From Ruminococcaceae bacterium P7 (lineage in GTDB: Bacteria; Bacillota; Clostridia; Oscillospirales; Acutalibacteraceae), in NCBI GenBank assembly GCA_900100595.1, contig FMUA01000006.1, positions 1-58,634 on the forward strand: 58,634 bases of DNA, written 5' to 3'. A program made the translations under genes and the position numbers. Below, piece after piece: positions 1-9,296 of the stretch. The notes under the pieces were generated by a model that saw nothing but the letters and a program-made list of their open reading frames with translations, searched no databases and was not told the origin of the DNA. Numbering within the stretch: position 1 is the stretch's first letter; each line of letters begins with the position of its first letter.

Positions 1-882
1 TGTGAACTGTTCTCCCGAGAGTGCGCTCGAAGAATTCCGCTTCGTCAAGCAGCGTTTTCACAAGGAGGACGGCAGGAGTTACTACCATATCGTGCAGTCG
101 TTCTCGCCCGACGACGACCTCACTCCCGAAACCACTCACGAGATCGGTTTAAAATTTGCGGAATACTTTCCGGGCTTCCAAATCGTTGTCGCCACGCACG
201 TTAACACCAACGCCATCCATAACCACCTGATTATGAACAGCGTGAACTTCGAGAACGGCAAAATGTTTCACCAGAGCCGCAACGAAATGCTGCAGGCAAA
301 GGAGTACTCCAATCAGCTCTGCCGCGAGTACGGACTGAGCGTTACCGAGACTAAAACCAAGAATCCGCGCCACGCAAAATGGAAACGCGATCTGCTTCAA
401 GTTGCGGAATATGCCCTCGGACACTCGGCTACGAAGGAAGAATTCATCGAGTATATGCGCTCCCACGGCTACGGTGTGCAGTGGGAGGATAAGTACAAGT
501 ATATCACTTTCACCACACCCGAAGGCCTTTGGTGCGCGACAACAAGCTCTTTGACGAGCGCTTCCTCAAGGATAATCTCGAGATATATTTCGCTCTTGGC
601 GGCTGCGACAGTGCGATAATTGATCCGTACTTCGACTACGTTACGCCGAATCACCCTGACAGTTATACCATGACATACAGCGATGGGCTGATCAATCTTC
701 TCGGAGATTTGCTCTCAACCGTCCCCGATGATTACTGCTATCAGCCGCAGTATATCGACGAAATGAGTACGGCGGAAAAAGAAAGAATCGAAAAAATCCT
801 CGGCAGAAGAATCTGCAATGAGGCGTTCTATACCTACTGCACCCGCGAGGACTACGAGCGCGAGCAGGGGATTTCTATGTAA
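1..882 (+). pseudogene. MOB-family relaxase, C-terminal part, frameshifted
   Basis: This is the C-terminal part of a relaxase/mobilization nuclease, which would nick oriT and pilot DNA during conjugative mobilization. The three-His metal motif is visible as HVNTNAIHNHLIMN near residues 66-79 of the visible frame, followed by FENGKMFHQSRNEM, both typical of MOBP relaxases. The N-terminus lies outside the window. Near position 535 the frame breaks: the first frame runs to 619 with non-protein-like sequence, while family-like sequence (RDNKLFDERFLKDNL) continues one frame over to the stop at 882. One missing base in GGTGCGCGAC would explain it. It is either a true pseudogene or a sequence error. 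It sits upstream of the TnpW/serine recombinase pair and probably belongs to the same element. Confidence 0.8.
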
Positions 883-1005
883 ATAAATCTATCAAACGAA
901 AGGATTGATGACAAATATGAATCGGCATTATCTGACCGAAACACTTTTACTGAACCGAAAAATAAAAACAATTCGCCGTATTTACTACGGCGAGGAAAGG
1001 ACTCT

Positions 1006-1185
1006 ATGGATAAAGAATTCAGCACTATTACACTAAATAACCCCTCAGATTTTTACAGAAGGAATCTCTTCAGCACCACTACCATGACAGTTAACGGTGC
1101 GACTTATGAGATTATTTCTGTAAACCCTACCGCTGACGCTCCAACCGTCAGTGACACAATCAAATATTTAATCAACGGAAAGTAA
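1006..1185 (+). CDS. TnpW-like small transposon-encoded protein
   Basis: A 59-residue protein with an AGGAAAGG ribosome site 6 bases before its ATG. The core MTVNGATYEIISVNP followed by VSDTIKYLI matches the pattern of TnpW-type small proteins found next to large serine recombinases in Tn4451-like clostridial elements. In these, a short beta-stranded segment is followed by a DKIxRLI-like helix. Its role is unknown. The recombinase begins 111 bases downstream on the same strand, which supports the assignment. Family assignment is by pattern only. Confidence 0.6.
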   Translation: MDKEFSTITLNNPSDFYRRNLFSTTTMTVNGATYEIISVNPTADAPTVSDTIKYLINGK

Positions 1186-1295
1186 TAGAATTCGGTCAAA
1201 ATCTCTGGACATTCAAGCCGGGTTAGGGTATCCTGTTAGCGTATCCTATTCGGTTTGAATTTCAGAGTGGCTGCATTCGGAAAGGAAGGTTCAAA

Positions 1296-2906
1296 TTGTT
1301 AAACACAAATTCAAACCAATTAATCACCGCACTCTACTGCCGACTCTCACAAGAGGATGAGCGCGAGGGCGAATCAAATAGCATATCCAATCAAAAAATT
1401 ATTACCAAAAAATTCGCGGACGATAATAATCTGCACAACTGCAAGTACTATGTTGACGACGGTTACTCCGGCGCAAACTTCAACCGTCCCGGTTACAAAC
1501 AGATGATGGACGACATTTACGCGGGCAAGGTAGGTACGGTTATCGTCAAAGACCAATCCCGACTCGGCAGAGAATATCTCCAGACAGGAATGTTGATGGA
1601 GATTACATTCCCACAGTATGACGTGCGCTTTATCGCAATCAACGACGGCGTTGACAGCCTTTATGGTGAGAGTGACTTCTCAGGTATCAAGAATTACTTC
1701 AACGATTTCTACGCCAGAGATACGAGCAAAAAGATTCGAGCCGTCATTCATTCAAAAGGTGAGCGCGGCGAAAGAATCAGCACGACGGTACCTTACGGAT
1801 ATATGCGAAGCCCTGATAATCCAAAGGATTGGATTCCTGACCCTGAAACTGCGCCGATTGTAAAAGAAATCTTCGATTTATACGCAAGCGGAATCGGAAT
1901 CAGGAAAATCTGCCATCTGCTATATGAACGCAAGGTGGAATGTCCCGGAGTATATGAATTCAAAAAGTCAGGGAGACGTGGAGGACATCCGAATTTTGAT
2001 AATCCGTACAACTGGGCACAAAACAGCGTTAGAAGAATATTATCCAATCGTTTTTATGTCGGCGACACCGTTAACTTCAAGACTTATACAAAGTCGAATA
2101 AGTTGAAAAAGCGTATCAAGAATGAGCACGATAATATCCTTATCTTCGAGAATACTCACGAAGCAATTATCGACAGAAAGACCTTTGACCTTGTACAGAA
2201 GCATTTTGAAGGCAGGAAACGTCCTGATACACAGGGCGAGATAGATAAGTATTCCGGTTATCTTTACTGCGGAGACTGCGGTAAAAGAATGTATCTGCAC
2301 CGTTCAAAAACGATGCCTGCTGAGAAAAACTATTTCCAGTGCGGCGGTTATCAGCAGGGGAAATCAAGATGTACCGTACACAATATCAAGGAACAGGTAC
2401 TTGATACAATCGTCCTCGCACAGCTAAAATCCATGATAGCGTTGGCGAGCAACCACAGTAATGAGTTTTATGCTATGGCAACCGAGAAAGGCAAAGCCGA
2501 AGCAAAGAAGTATTATGCTTCGACAGAGAAAGAAAAATCTCAGTTGACCACCCGGATCCACGAGCTTGACAACATCATCCGCTGTCTCTACGAGGATAGA
2601 GTTGTCGGACGTATCACTCCGGAACGCTATGATTTCCTTGCGTCAGGTTATGAGGAAGAACAGGCACAGATTCGCACTAAGCTGAACAAACTCAACGAGA
2701 AAATCAATGATATTGATTTGCAGGAAAAATACGTCAAGGATTTCATTGCAAAAGCGAAAGAGTATATTAACATTGAAAAGCTCACTCCCGAAATCCTCCG
2801 TGCATTCATCAAGCGAATCGACGTCTACGAAAAAGAAGTCAGATACTCACGCACCTGCGGCAACACAATTGTCATTCAGTACACATTTCAGTTAGACAAA
2901 AATTAA
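1296..2906 (+). CDS. Large serine recombinase (TnpX-like)
   Basis: A 536-residue large serine integrase, the enzyme that excises and inserts Tn4451-type elements through a covalent phosphoserine intermediate. The N-terminal resolvase domain has ALYCRLSQEDEREGESNSI with the catalytic Ser in CRLSQ, and VKDQSRLGRE near residues 85-95. A recombinase domain follows (PYGYMRSPDNP, about 165-260), then the zinc ribbon with YCGDCGKRM ... FQCGGY, and a C-terminal coiled coil. Translation probably starts at TTG 1296 behind GGAAAGGAAGG. The 110-base gap upstream contains degenerate repeats around GGTATCCTGTTAGCGTATCC, which could be recombination or regulatory sites. It is likely the right-hand gene of the element whose relaxase enters the window at base 1. 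Confidence 0.9.
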   Translation: MLNTNSNQLITALYCRLSQEDEREGESNSISNQKIITKKFADDNNLHNCKYYVDDGYSGANFNRPGYKQMMDDIYAGKVGTVIVKDQSRLGREYLQTGMLMEITFPQYDVRFIAINDGVDSLYGESDFSGIKNYFNDFYARDTSKKIRAVIHSKGERGERISTTVPYGYMRSPDNPKDWIPDPETAPIVKEIFDLYASGIGIRKICHLLYERKVECPGVYEFKKSGRRGGHPNFDNPYNWAQNSVRRILSNRFYVGDTVNFKTYTKSNKLKKRIKNEHDNILIFENTHEAIIDRKTFDLVQKHFEGRKRPDTQGEIDKYSGYLYCGDCGKRMYLHRSKTMPAEKNYFQCGGYQQGKSRCTVHNIKEQVLDTIVLAQLKSMIALASNHSNEFYAMATEKGKAEAKKYYASTEKEKSQLTTRIHELDNIIRCLYEDRVVGRITPERYDFLASGYEEEQAQIRTKLNKLNEKINDIDLQEKYVKDFIAKAKEYINIEKLTPEILRAFIKRIDVYEKEVRYSRTCGNTIVIQYTFQLDKN

Positions 2907-2915
2907 GCAAGAAAA

Positions 2916-2946
2916 TACCCTGAAGGCAATTAAAACCTTCAGGGTA
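2916..2946 (+). terminator. Hairpin after serine recombinase
   Basis: An 11-bp perfect stem (TACCCTGAAGG pairing with CCTTCAGGGTA) with a 9-base loop starts 9 bases after the recombinase stop. It is not followed by a long T run on either strand, so termination efficiency is uncertain. Confidence 0.5.
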
Positions 2947-3015
2947 TCTCAGCCACCTAATTTTCCGTTAAGAACATCACGCAATTCCTTCAAACCGTTT
3001 TATTTGATGATAGTA

Positions 3016-3708
3016 TCAGTACCAGTTATTGTTATAATAATTGCTTCCGGCGCCGATGATAAAGTAATTCATCATCTGAGAATATCTCGCGGCGCTGATT
3101 TCGGTGTCGATGTACTCAAACTCATATTTTGTTGTTTCGGTCAAGCTGCCGCTACCGTCCGGTTGTTTAACGACCGCTTCGGTGATGACTCCGTTCACCT
3201 TCTTAACTTCAATCTGATACTGGATCCCGTCTTTACCGTTTCTGAATACAGCCGACATGGTTTTGGCGATTCCGTCGCTGTCATACTCGGCGGTATAGGT
3301 GCCGTTGAACCGCAGCCTTTTTTTGGGTTCACGCTCGTTCCAGTTAGCGTAGTAGCCGCTGTTGACGGTCTTTTTGAGCAAGCCATTCTCGACGGTTACC
3401 TGAACGGAATCCGTCTCCTCCGCAAATTGCTCGGGAAAGAAATCGGTACCGGCAATATGATCCTCCCTGAAAAGCGAGGTGAAATAGCCGTCGCCGTTCG
3501 CGTATTGGTACCAAGTGTCGCTGAACCCGCCGCTTTCGTAATCAACATGAACGGTGTACACGCTGCCGTTGTTATACTCGATCGTTTTCTTTTCATCGGA
3601 ATAGTCGTATGTAACAGAACAGGTCTTGGGAAGGTTGTTTTCAAAGGTGTAGTTCAGAAATGTCGTTGCCGAACCGATATCCTCGTCGCTGTAAACCATT
3701 TCGATCAC
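3016..3708 (-). CDS. Hypothetical protein, probably truncated at its N-terminus
   Basis: A 230-residue protein of unknown function, rich in beta-strand-like segments with repeated Y/G/D motifs (YNNGSVYTVHVDYESGG, FNGTYTAEYDSDG) and a C-terminus rich in Asn and Tyr. Such repeats occur in secreted or lipoprotein modules, but no signal peptide is present. The only start is a GTG whose bases overlap the TGA stop of the upstream gene. Because both genes look incomplete at this junction, I infer a deletion joined the front of one gene to the back of the next. Confidence 0.5.
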   Translation of the reverse strand: MIEMVYSDEDIGSATTFLNYTFENNLPKTCSVTYDYSDEKKTIEYNNGSVYTVHVDYESGGFSDTWYQYANGDGYFTSLFREDHIAGTDFFPEQFAEETDSVQVTVENGLLKKTVNSGYYANWNEREPKKRLRFNGTYTAEYDSDGIAKTMSAVFRNGKDGIQYQIEVKKVNGVITEAVVKQPDGSGSLTETTKYEFEYIDTEISAARYSQMMNYFIIGAGSNYYNNNWY

Positions 3709-4301
3709 AGTTGGATAGGCGTTTTTATACGCAAGATTTGTTGTGCTATCGTGTGTCCATTGCGGTTTTTGTCCTCGAGACGGTGACCGACCTTGACCGT
3801 GCCCAGATCGGTAATGAAATAGAGCGTGCGCTCCTCGCCCTTTACGGAGGGAGCAAAGCTCAGCTCGCCGTTCGTTTCCTTCAGCTTCTTGACGGAAAGC
3901 TTCTTTTTGACGGTCAAAACGATTATTGCAAGTACGATAACGCCGCCCGCGATCATAAGGTAGATGCCGAAGCCGAAGCCCGAGGTTATCTTGGTCGGGT
4001 CTTTGGGATCGTATTTGACTTCTACCGTGCCGCCGACCTTGTAGCCGGGGTCGTAGGAATCGAGCTGTCTGGTGTACTCCTTGCCGTCAACGGTGTATTT
4101 GGCGGTGGCGATATACTGCTTGTCGTTTTCCGTGTTGGGGTCGGGAACGTAATTGGGATCCTCCTCGATGGAAACGATGGTAGCGGTGGTCGTTTCGTAG
4201 CCCGACGACATAAAGAAGGTCGAGTAAATGCCGAACACAAGCGCCGCCAAGCCGACGATCGCCGCAACGATTTTAAATCCGGGTCCTTTTAATGAAATCA
4301 T
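3705..4301 (-). CDS. DUF3592-like membrane protein, likely truncated
   Basis: A 198-residue protein. Residues 8-31 form a transmembrane helix. An extracytoplasmic beta domain follows with the DUF3592-type pattern ATAKYTVDGKEYTRQLDSYDPGYKVGGTVEV in pieces, then a second membrane helix (FGIYLMIAGGVIVLAIIVLTV, about 110-130) and a cytoplasmic tail. The tail ends in NRNGHTIAQQILRIKTPIQL, which does not continue the preceding ERTLYFITDLGTVKVGH domain and looks like out-of-frame sequence after a deletion. The stop overlaps the GTG of the next gene. The function of DUF3592 proteins is not known. Confidence 0.55.
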   Translation of the reverse strand: MISLKGPGFKIVAAIVGLAALVFGIYSTFFMSSGYETTTATIVSIEEDPNYVPDPNTENDKQYIATAKYTVDGKEYTRQLDSYDPGYKVGGTVEVKYDPKDPTKITSGFGFGIYLMIAGGVIVLAIIVLTVKKKLSVKKLKETNGELSFAPSVKGEERTLYFITDLGTVKVGHRLEDKNRNGHTIAQQILRIKTPIQL

Positions 4302-4323
4302 AGTGTTTTACTCCTTGAAAAAA

Positions 4324-6507
4324 TTAAGATTTTCGGTAACGGATATAATACAGCGCAATTCCCGCAAACGCGATCAACATTACGGCGGAAGCTATTATTA
4401 GACTGCCTTCGCCGGTCTGAACCGTGCCGTTTCCGTTTGTCGTTGTCACGGAATTGTTAGCGGTTGTGGTTTTCTGCGTTGCCGAGGTCGCGTCCGTGAC
4501 GGGTGCGATTGTCGTTAAAGCCGCTGTGGTTCCCTCCGTCGTTTTCTCGGGCTGTGTTGACGGTGTTTCCGTCGTCTGCGGCTCGGTTGTCGGCTCCTCG
4601 GTTTCGTAAGAAAGACCGAAGCCTCTCGCGTAGAGAACCGTATCCGTAAAGTTGTATTCGTTGTCAAGCTGCGGGATGTTGATCGGCAGCTTCGCCGTCG
4701 GAGCGTCGTCCTCGCTGAACATCACATACAGCGCGGCGGGCATATTGGGACCGTACTGCTGCATCTCCTTAACCTTATCGCCGGGATCGACCGGCATGGA
4801 GCGTGCAAGGTAGGCTATCATAATCGCGTCCGCCTTTTGAAAACGTGCCGCGTCATACGGCAGGCTGACGGACATCACGACGAACTTGCCGCCTTTTTCG
4901 TGAATGGTATCGGCGAGCGTGTCCGCCATTGCCGCAATGTCATCTTTCAGTCCTTTCGCATTGTAGACCTCGGACATAAAAACCACGTTATTCGCGCCTT
5001 CGATCATCGGCAATACATCATCGAGCGTTTTGTGGTAATAGGAAACCGCTTCAACGACCGCGCCATCCGGCAGCTTGCCGTCCTCGGTGAGCTTCCTGAC
5101 CGCGTAATCCATCGGGATCGTTTCGTCGTCATAGGGCACGAGCACGACGGTTTTCTGATTGGTGGTCGAGAACGGAAGCGTCTTATTCTCGTTCTTGACG
5201 AGCGTCATCGCCTTTTTGGTGATCTCCCACTCTCTGTCGTGGCTCACCTTGGTGCCGACGGTATCGACGGCATTCTGCACGCGGCTCTCGATATCCGAGC
5301 CGTCATATGTGTTGAACAAGCCGTTGTTTTCCTTTAATCTCAGTATTCTGAGAACGGCAGCGTTGACCTTCTCCATTTTGATCTCGCCGTTGTTTGCCAT
5401 TTGCGCGAGTGTTGTAATGTAGGTATCCATCTCAGCAAAGTCTTCCGTTGACTGCATTTCGACGGGCATGAGCAGGATATCCACGCCCGCCTCGATCGCG
5501 AACTTTGCCGCATCATACTTATCATAGTGCTTGGCGATCGCGTCCATATCCATCGCGTCGGTCGTCACAACGCCGTCGTAGCCCATATCGCCGCGCAGAA
5601 TGCCGGTGATGATCGTTTCGCTGAGCGTGGCGGGGATATTGATCTTCTCACCCGTCAGCTTGGAAATATAGGTGCCGGTTTCGATCTGCGGATAGACGAT
5701 ATGCGCCGTCATGATCATCTGCGAGCCCGCTTTGATGCACTCTTGGAACGGGATCAGCTCGTTTTGCTTGAGCTGGTCGTAGGACTTGTTGATACAGGGC
5801 AAGCCGGTGTGGCTGTCGGTATCGGTGTCGCCGTGACCCGGGAAGTGCTTTAAGGTCGAGATAACGCCCGTGCTGTTGAGTGCCTCCACAAAAGCACTGC
5901 CGTGATTTGCTACGGTCTGCGCGTCGTCGGAGAATGAGCGGACTCCGATAACGGGATTGGCGGGATTGCTGTTCACATCCACGTCGGGCGCGAAATCAGC
6001 GTTGATTCCGATAGCTGTCAGCTCTTTGCCCATCATCGTCGCGACTTCCTTTGTCACGCTGACGTCGTTGATTGCGCCGAGCGCCATATTGCCGGGCATC
6101 ATCGTGCCCTGCGTCAGACGGGTGACGTTGCCGCCCTCCTGATCGGTGGAAATTATCAGCTGCGGGCGGTCGCCGCCCGCGGCGTTCGCCTTTTGCAGCG
6201 CGTCAACAAGCCTTGTGGTGCCGGCGTTGGTCGCGGTGTTCTGCGCGAACAAAATCACGCCGGCGTAGGGGTGCTTTTTAAGCGTTGCCGCGATGTCGTC
6301 GGTGATCTCCGTCACGTTTGTTTTGTTGCCCTCGCTGTCCGTTTTCCAGCGGAACGCAGGCATGATCATCTGAGCGATCTTTTCCTCCGTCGTCATCGAT
6401 GTGAGAACCTGCTCCGCCTTGCTTTGCTCCGCGGCTACAGGTATTACCGCGACCGATAACATCATAAGCATGATCATCATTGCGGCGGCGATTCTTCTTG
6501 TTTTCAT
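4324..6507 (-). CDS. Secreted glycoside hydrolase family 3 (NagZ-like beta-N-acetylhexosaminidase)
   Basis: A 727-residue surface enzyme predicted to remove beta-linked N-acetylglucosamine, for example from peptidoglycan fragments. The signal peptide is residues 1-26 (MKTRRIAAAMM...VAA). The GH3 catalytic barrel carries the NagZ signature KHFPGHGDTDTDSHTGLP near residues 220-237 and the nucleophile-region sequence TTDAMDMDAI near 315-325. A second GH3 domain spans about 420-610. Residues 640-690 are a Thr/Pro/Glu-rich stalk, followed by VQTGEGS, a hydrophobic helix and YIRYRKS. This C-terminus is like a membrane or sortase anchor, with QTG only loosely resembling a sorting motif. The start is supported by the signal peptide. 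It appears monocistronic or linked to the two downstream small genes. Confidence 0.88.
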   Translation of the reverse strand: MKTRRIAAAMMIMLMMLSVAVIPVAAEQSKAEQVLTSMTTEEKIAQMIMPAFRWKTDSEGNKTNVTEITDDIAATLKKHPYAGVILFAQNTATNAGTTRLVDALQKANAAGGDRPQLIISTDQEGGNVTRLTQGTMMPGNMALGAINDVSVTKEVATMMGKELTAIGINADFAPDVDVNSNPANPVIGVRSFSDDAQTVANHGSAFVEALNSTGVISTLKHFPGHGDTDTDSHTGLPCINKSYDQLKQNELIPFQECIKAGSQMIMTAHIVYPQIETGTYISKLTGEKINIPATLSETIITGILRGDMGYDGVVTTDAMDMDAIAKHYDKYDAAKFAIEAGVDILLMPVEMQSTEDFAEMDTYITTLAQMANNGEIKMEKVNAAVLRILRLKENNGLFNTYDGSDIESRVQNAVDTVGTKVSHDREWEITKKAMTLVKNENKTLPFSTTNQKTVVLVPYDDETIPMDYAVRKLTEDGKLPDGAVVEAVSYYHKTLDDVLPMIEGANNVVFMSEVYNAKGLKDDIAAMADTLADTIHEKGGKFVVMSVSLPYDAARFQKADAIMIAYLARSMPVDPGDKVKEMQQYGPNMPAALYVMFSEDDAPTAKLPINIPQLDNEYNFTDTVLYARGFGLSYETEEPTTEPQTTETPSTQPEKTTEGTTAALTTIAPVTDATSATQKTTTANNSVTTTNGNGTVQTGEGSLIIASAVMLIAFAGIALYYIRYRKS

Positions 6508-6653
6508 ATCCTATCCTCTGTTTTTTGTTATGAATGCAACACGTTCCTGTATCGCATTATCCACTTTATTATAACATACCACTCGTAACAAAAGCGTGAC
6601 ACATCTTTCTTTCAAAGAAAAATAGTCACGCTTTTTGAAATTTTTTTATATAT

Positions 6654-7442
6654 TTAGTTGTCAGCAAAGTATTTGCCGAGCGTTTTCTCAGCCCAGCCGT
6701 ATTGCGTCATGTACTCTCCTTGAAACGCTTTTACCGCGTACGGCTTATCGTCCATATAATCGTAGAAGTCGCACTCAATCAGCTCCGGCACGATACGGTA
6801 CTCCTTGAAGCGAGAGATAAAGACGTCCTGCGCGCCGACAGCCTTTAGCGTTTCCCGCAGGTCTTTGGTGAGCTGGCGAAGATAATTCATCTTTTCTTCT
6901 TCCCACAGAGCGGAACAAATCTCTCTCGGCGTACACACCGCGCCGCGCCTGTCTATCAGATAAGCAAAAAGCTCCTTTGTCTTTTCTCGCTTGAAGTTGA
7001 GGGGCTTTCCGTTAGCACTTACATCAAACCAGCCGAAGCACCGCGCTTGGATTATCTTTCCGCTTTGCGGCTTGGGCATGGGATAGCGCAGGTTGTCGAT
7101 CTCCGCGCGTATCTTCTGCTCGGTTGCAGGTTTGGAAACATAGCCGCTCGCTCTCAGCTCAAAGGCGTCGGGAGCGTATTCGAGGAATCCTGTCACAAAA
7201 ACGATATTGATCTTCGAATTGACCGCCTGCAGCTTTTTGGCGATACGAATGCCGCTCACCGTGCCCATTTCGATATTGAGAAAGGCGACGTTTGTGTCGA
7301 CTGTATTGCCGCTCTTGATCTGTTCCAGAAGCGCGGTCGAATCGGAAAAAGCGACTATTTCGGCAGAGGGGACGGCCTTGGCAATCGCTCTCTCCAGTTT
7401 GTTGAGCTGTAAAATCTCGTCGTCGGCTGCGAGGATCTTCAT
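6654..7442 (-). CDS. Response regulator with SARP/winged-helix output, atypical receiver
   Basis: A 262-residue transcriptional regulator. The receiver spans residues 1-120 with the acidic pair ADDE at 6-9 and the conserved Lys in GYVSKPA. The usual phospho-acceptor Asp is replaced by Asn56 (VAFLNIEMG), so normal phosphorylation may be lost. The output domain (about 130-260) has the OmpR/BTAD-like pattern FKREKTKELFAYLIDRRG ... REICSALWEEE ... YLRQLTKDLRETL. It overlaps the kinase stop by 4 bases (ATGA), indicating translational coupling with the upstream histidine kinase. Targets are unknown. The adjacent GH3 gene on the same strand is a possible one. Confidence 0.85.
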   Translation of the reverse strand: MKILAADDEILQLNKLERAIAKAVPSAEIVAFSDSTALLEQIKSGNTVDTNVAFLNIEMGTVSGIRIAKKLQAVNSKINIVFVTGFLEYAPDAFELRASGYVSKPATEQKIRAEIDNLRYPMPKPQSGKIIQARCFGWFDVSANGKPLNFKREKTKELFAYLIDRRGAVCTPREICSALWEEEKMNYLRQLTKDLRETLKAVGAQDVFISRFKEYRIVPELIECDFYDYMDDKPYAVKAFQGEYMTQYGWAEKTLGKYFADN

Positions 7443-8692
7443 CTGCGTTTCTCTCCCTTCTTTGGTACGGTGATGGCGGCGGTGGTTCCAACGCCGATTT
7501 CGCTTTTGATCTCCAAGGTGTCGCCAAAGTAGGCAAGCCTTGCGCGGACGTTCTCAATTCCGACGTGCGTTTCGCCCTCCGTCGTGATGCTCTCCGTATC
7601 AAAGCCCACGCCGTCGTCGGCTATCTCGATGACATACGCCGAATCCGTCTCATAGGAGCGGATCGTCACCGTACCGCCCTTGGGACGCTTGCAGATTCCG
7701 TGCCGCACCGCGTTTTCTACAAGGGGCTGTACAGTGAGGGTCGGCACCTCAAAATTCCTCGCTTCGATCTCATAGACCGCGTTGACGCGCTCGCCGAACC
7801 GCATCTTTTCGATTTTCAGGTATATCTCCGTTTGTTCGAGCTGCTTTTCAAAGGAGACCAGCTTTTCGGTGCTTAACGCCGTGAGGTTATAGCGCAGATA
7901 TTCGGAAAAGTCATCCGTCATCTGTTGTGCCTTCTTTGGATCGGTTTCGCACAGCTCGGATATCGAAGAGAGGCTGTTGTACAGGAAATGCGGCTGTATC
8001 TGCGACATCATCAGCTTGATCCTTTGTTCCGCCATCAATGCGCTTTCGTGCGCCTTGACGAATTCAAGGTGCAGCCAGATGTAGTAGAACAGGCTGCAGC
8101 ACACGATAGCGATGGTCGCATAGCTGACAGGATAATCACGGTAGAGGGGCGAAATATCCATCAGCGCCGCTATGATGATCATAAGGATATTGGCGATCGG
8201 TATCCATATCCACGTTTTCTTCCTGCGGTATTCGCTGACCGTGCAATAAATGAGGTAAAACAGCAAAAGAAAGCTGACGACGAACACGGTTTTGCCGAAA
8301 TACCAGAAGCCGCCGTGAAAATGATTATTTTCATCAATATAGAACGGAAGATGCGAGAACGTAGCTGTGAGATAGACAGCGGCGTTGACCGCTACTAAGA
8401 TCCACGCGACGGTATTTCTGCCGTTCGGCTTCACCAGCTTGCAAAACAGTACGATGATGATAGGTCGAACGGAATAGCCCACAATGCTTTCCAGCGTGCG
8501 GAGATACGGCATACTGACCGCCGTCTGCAACAAATAGTCGGCGACATTCTGCGCGATCAGCACACCGATTAGACCGATGATCCACAGCATGATATACTTT
8601 TGATTTTTATTGAGATAGGAATCCCGCGCCACGATCGGCGTCAAGCCGAATACCAAAATCAAAAGAGGCATTAAAATAATGTATTCTGTCAT
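7439..8692 (-). CDS. LytS-type sensor histidine kinase
   Basis: A 417-residue membrane kinase. About six hydrophobic segments fill residues 1-200. The His_kinase box QIQPHFLYNSLSSI with the phospho-acceptor His lies near residue 235, followed by the ATPase domain with N box TVQPLVENAVRHGI and GVGFDTE. This is the LytS/YehU class, which pairs with regulators outside the classic OmpR scheme. It shares a 4-base overlap with its response regulator downstream. The input signal cannot be read from the sequence. Confidence 0.88.
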   Translation of the reverse strand: MTEYIILMPLLILVFGLTPIVARDSYLNKNQKYIMLWIIGLIGVLIAQNVADYLLQTAVSMPYLRTLESIVGYSVRPIIIVLFCKLVKPNGRNTVAWILVAVNAAVYLTATFSHLPFYIDENNHFHGGFWYFGKTVFVVSFLLLFYLIYCTVSEYRRKKTWIWIPIANILMIIIAALMDISPLYRDYPVSYATIAIVCCSLFYYIWLHLEFVKAHESALMAEQRIKLMMSQIQPHFLYNSLSSISELCETDPKKAQQMTDDFSEYLRYNLTALSTEKLVSFEKQLEQTEIYLKIEKMRFGERVNAVYEIEARNFEVPTLTVQPLVENAVRHGICKRPKGGTVTIRSYETDSAYVIEIADDGVGFDTESITTEGETHVGIENVRARLAYFGDTLEIKSEIGVGTTAAITVPKKGEKRR

Positions 8693-9044
8693 TGCGCAAC
8701 CTCCCTTCGGATAGATATGTTAATTATATTCTATAACAAAACAACAAAATCCGTCAAGAGATTATCAGACAATTTGCTTCCGGAAAAAGCGATGCGACCG
8801 ATTGGCAAACAAAGAGACCTATCTCAGTGGCAACTGCCTCACCACGCAGGGCAGGTTCAAGGAGTATTTGAGATATTTAAGATACCGCTTGACTAACCTT
8901 TTCCTCTATGCTATACTACACCAAACAAACCGCATAGAATGGAAAAAACAGGGTTTCACCGACGTGGTGTAACCATCATGTCCATGTGAAAGCAATTTCA
9001 TTCAGGCTGAAGTCATGTTTGTTGCACCATAAACAGAAAGTCAT
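8693..9044. other. Intergenic stretch without a convincing gene
   Basis: AT-rich sequence upstream of the kinase. An open stretch around 8800-8970 reads like a short protein remnant (NCLTTQGRFKEYLRY), but it has no start or family match that I recognise. Confidence 0.4.
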
Positions 9045-9083
9045 CCTCCCGCAATCACTCCGTTTTCGGATTGGTGCGGGAGG
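9045..9083 (+). terminator. Hairpin terminator
   Basis: CCTCCCGC...AATC pairs with GATTG...GCGGGAGG, with a small bulge, and is followed by CTTTTATATT. It could close plus-strand transcripts crossing the intergenic region. Confidence 0.5.
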
Positions 9084-9296
9084 CTTTTATATTATTAGCA
9101 GCACATGATCTACGGTAGACAACGCCGGCGGTTTCCGGTATCCTACAGCAGTAATTCATTGGAGAAATCAGCGTATGATCACGGAATCCTATCACGCGGA
9201 AAAGGAAAGTGCAGCACAGAAATCAGGTGTTTCCACTCAGGCGCCGTAATTTCCATGCTGCACTTACAAATTTATAATTTTAGAATATCGCTTTCC

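Noticed and set aside
908..1036. 42-codon ORF (MTNMNRHYLTETLLL) overlapping the TnpW-like gene
   Set aside because: Weak ribosome site and overlap with a better ORF in another frame.
3004..3786. Long plus-strand open frame opposite the hypothetical gene
   Set aside because: A shadow of the minus-strand coding sequence, with a composition dominated by antisense codon patterns.
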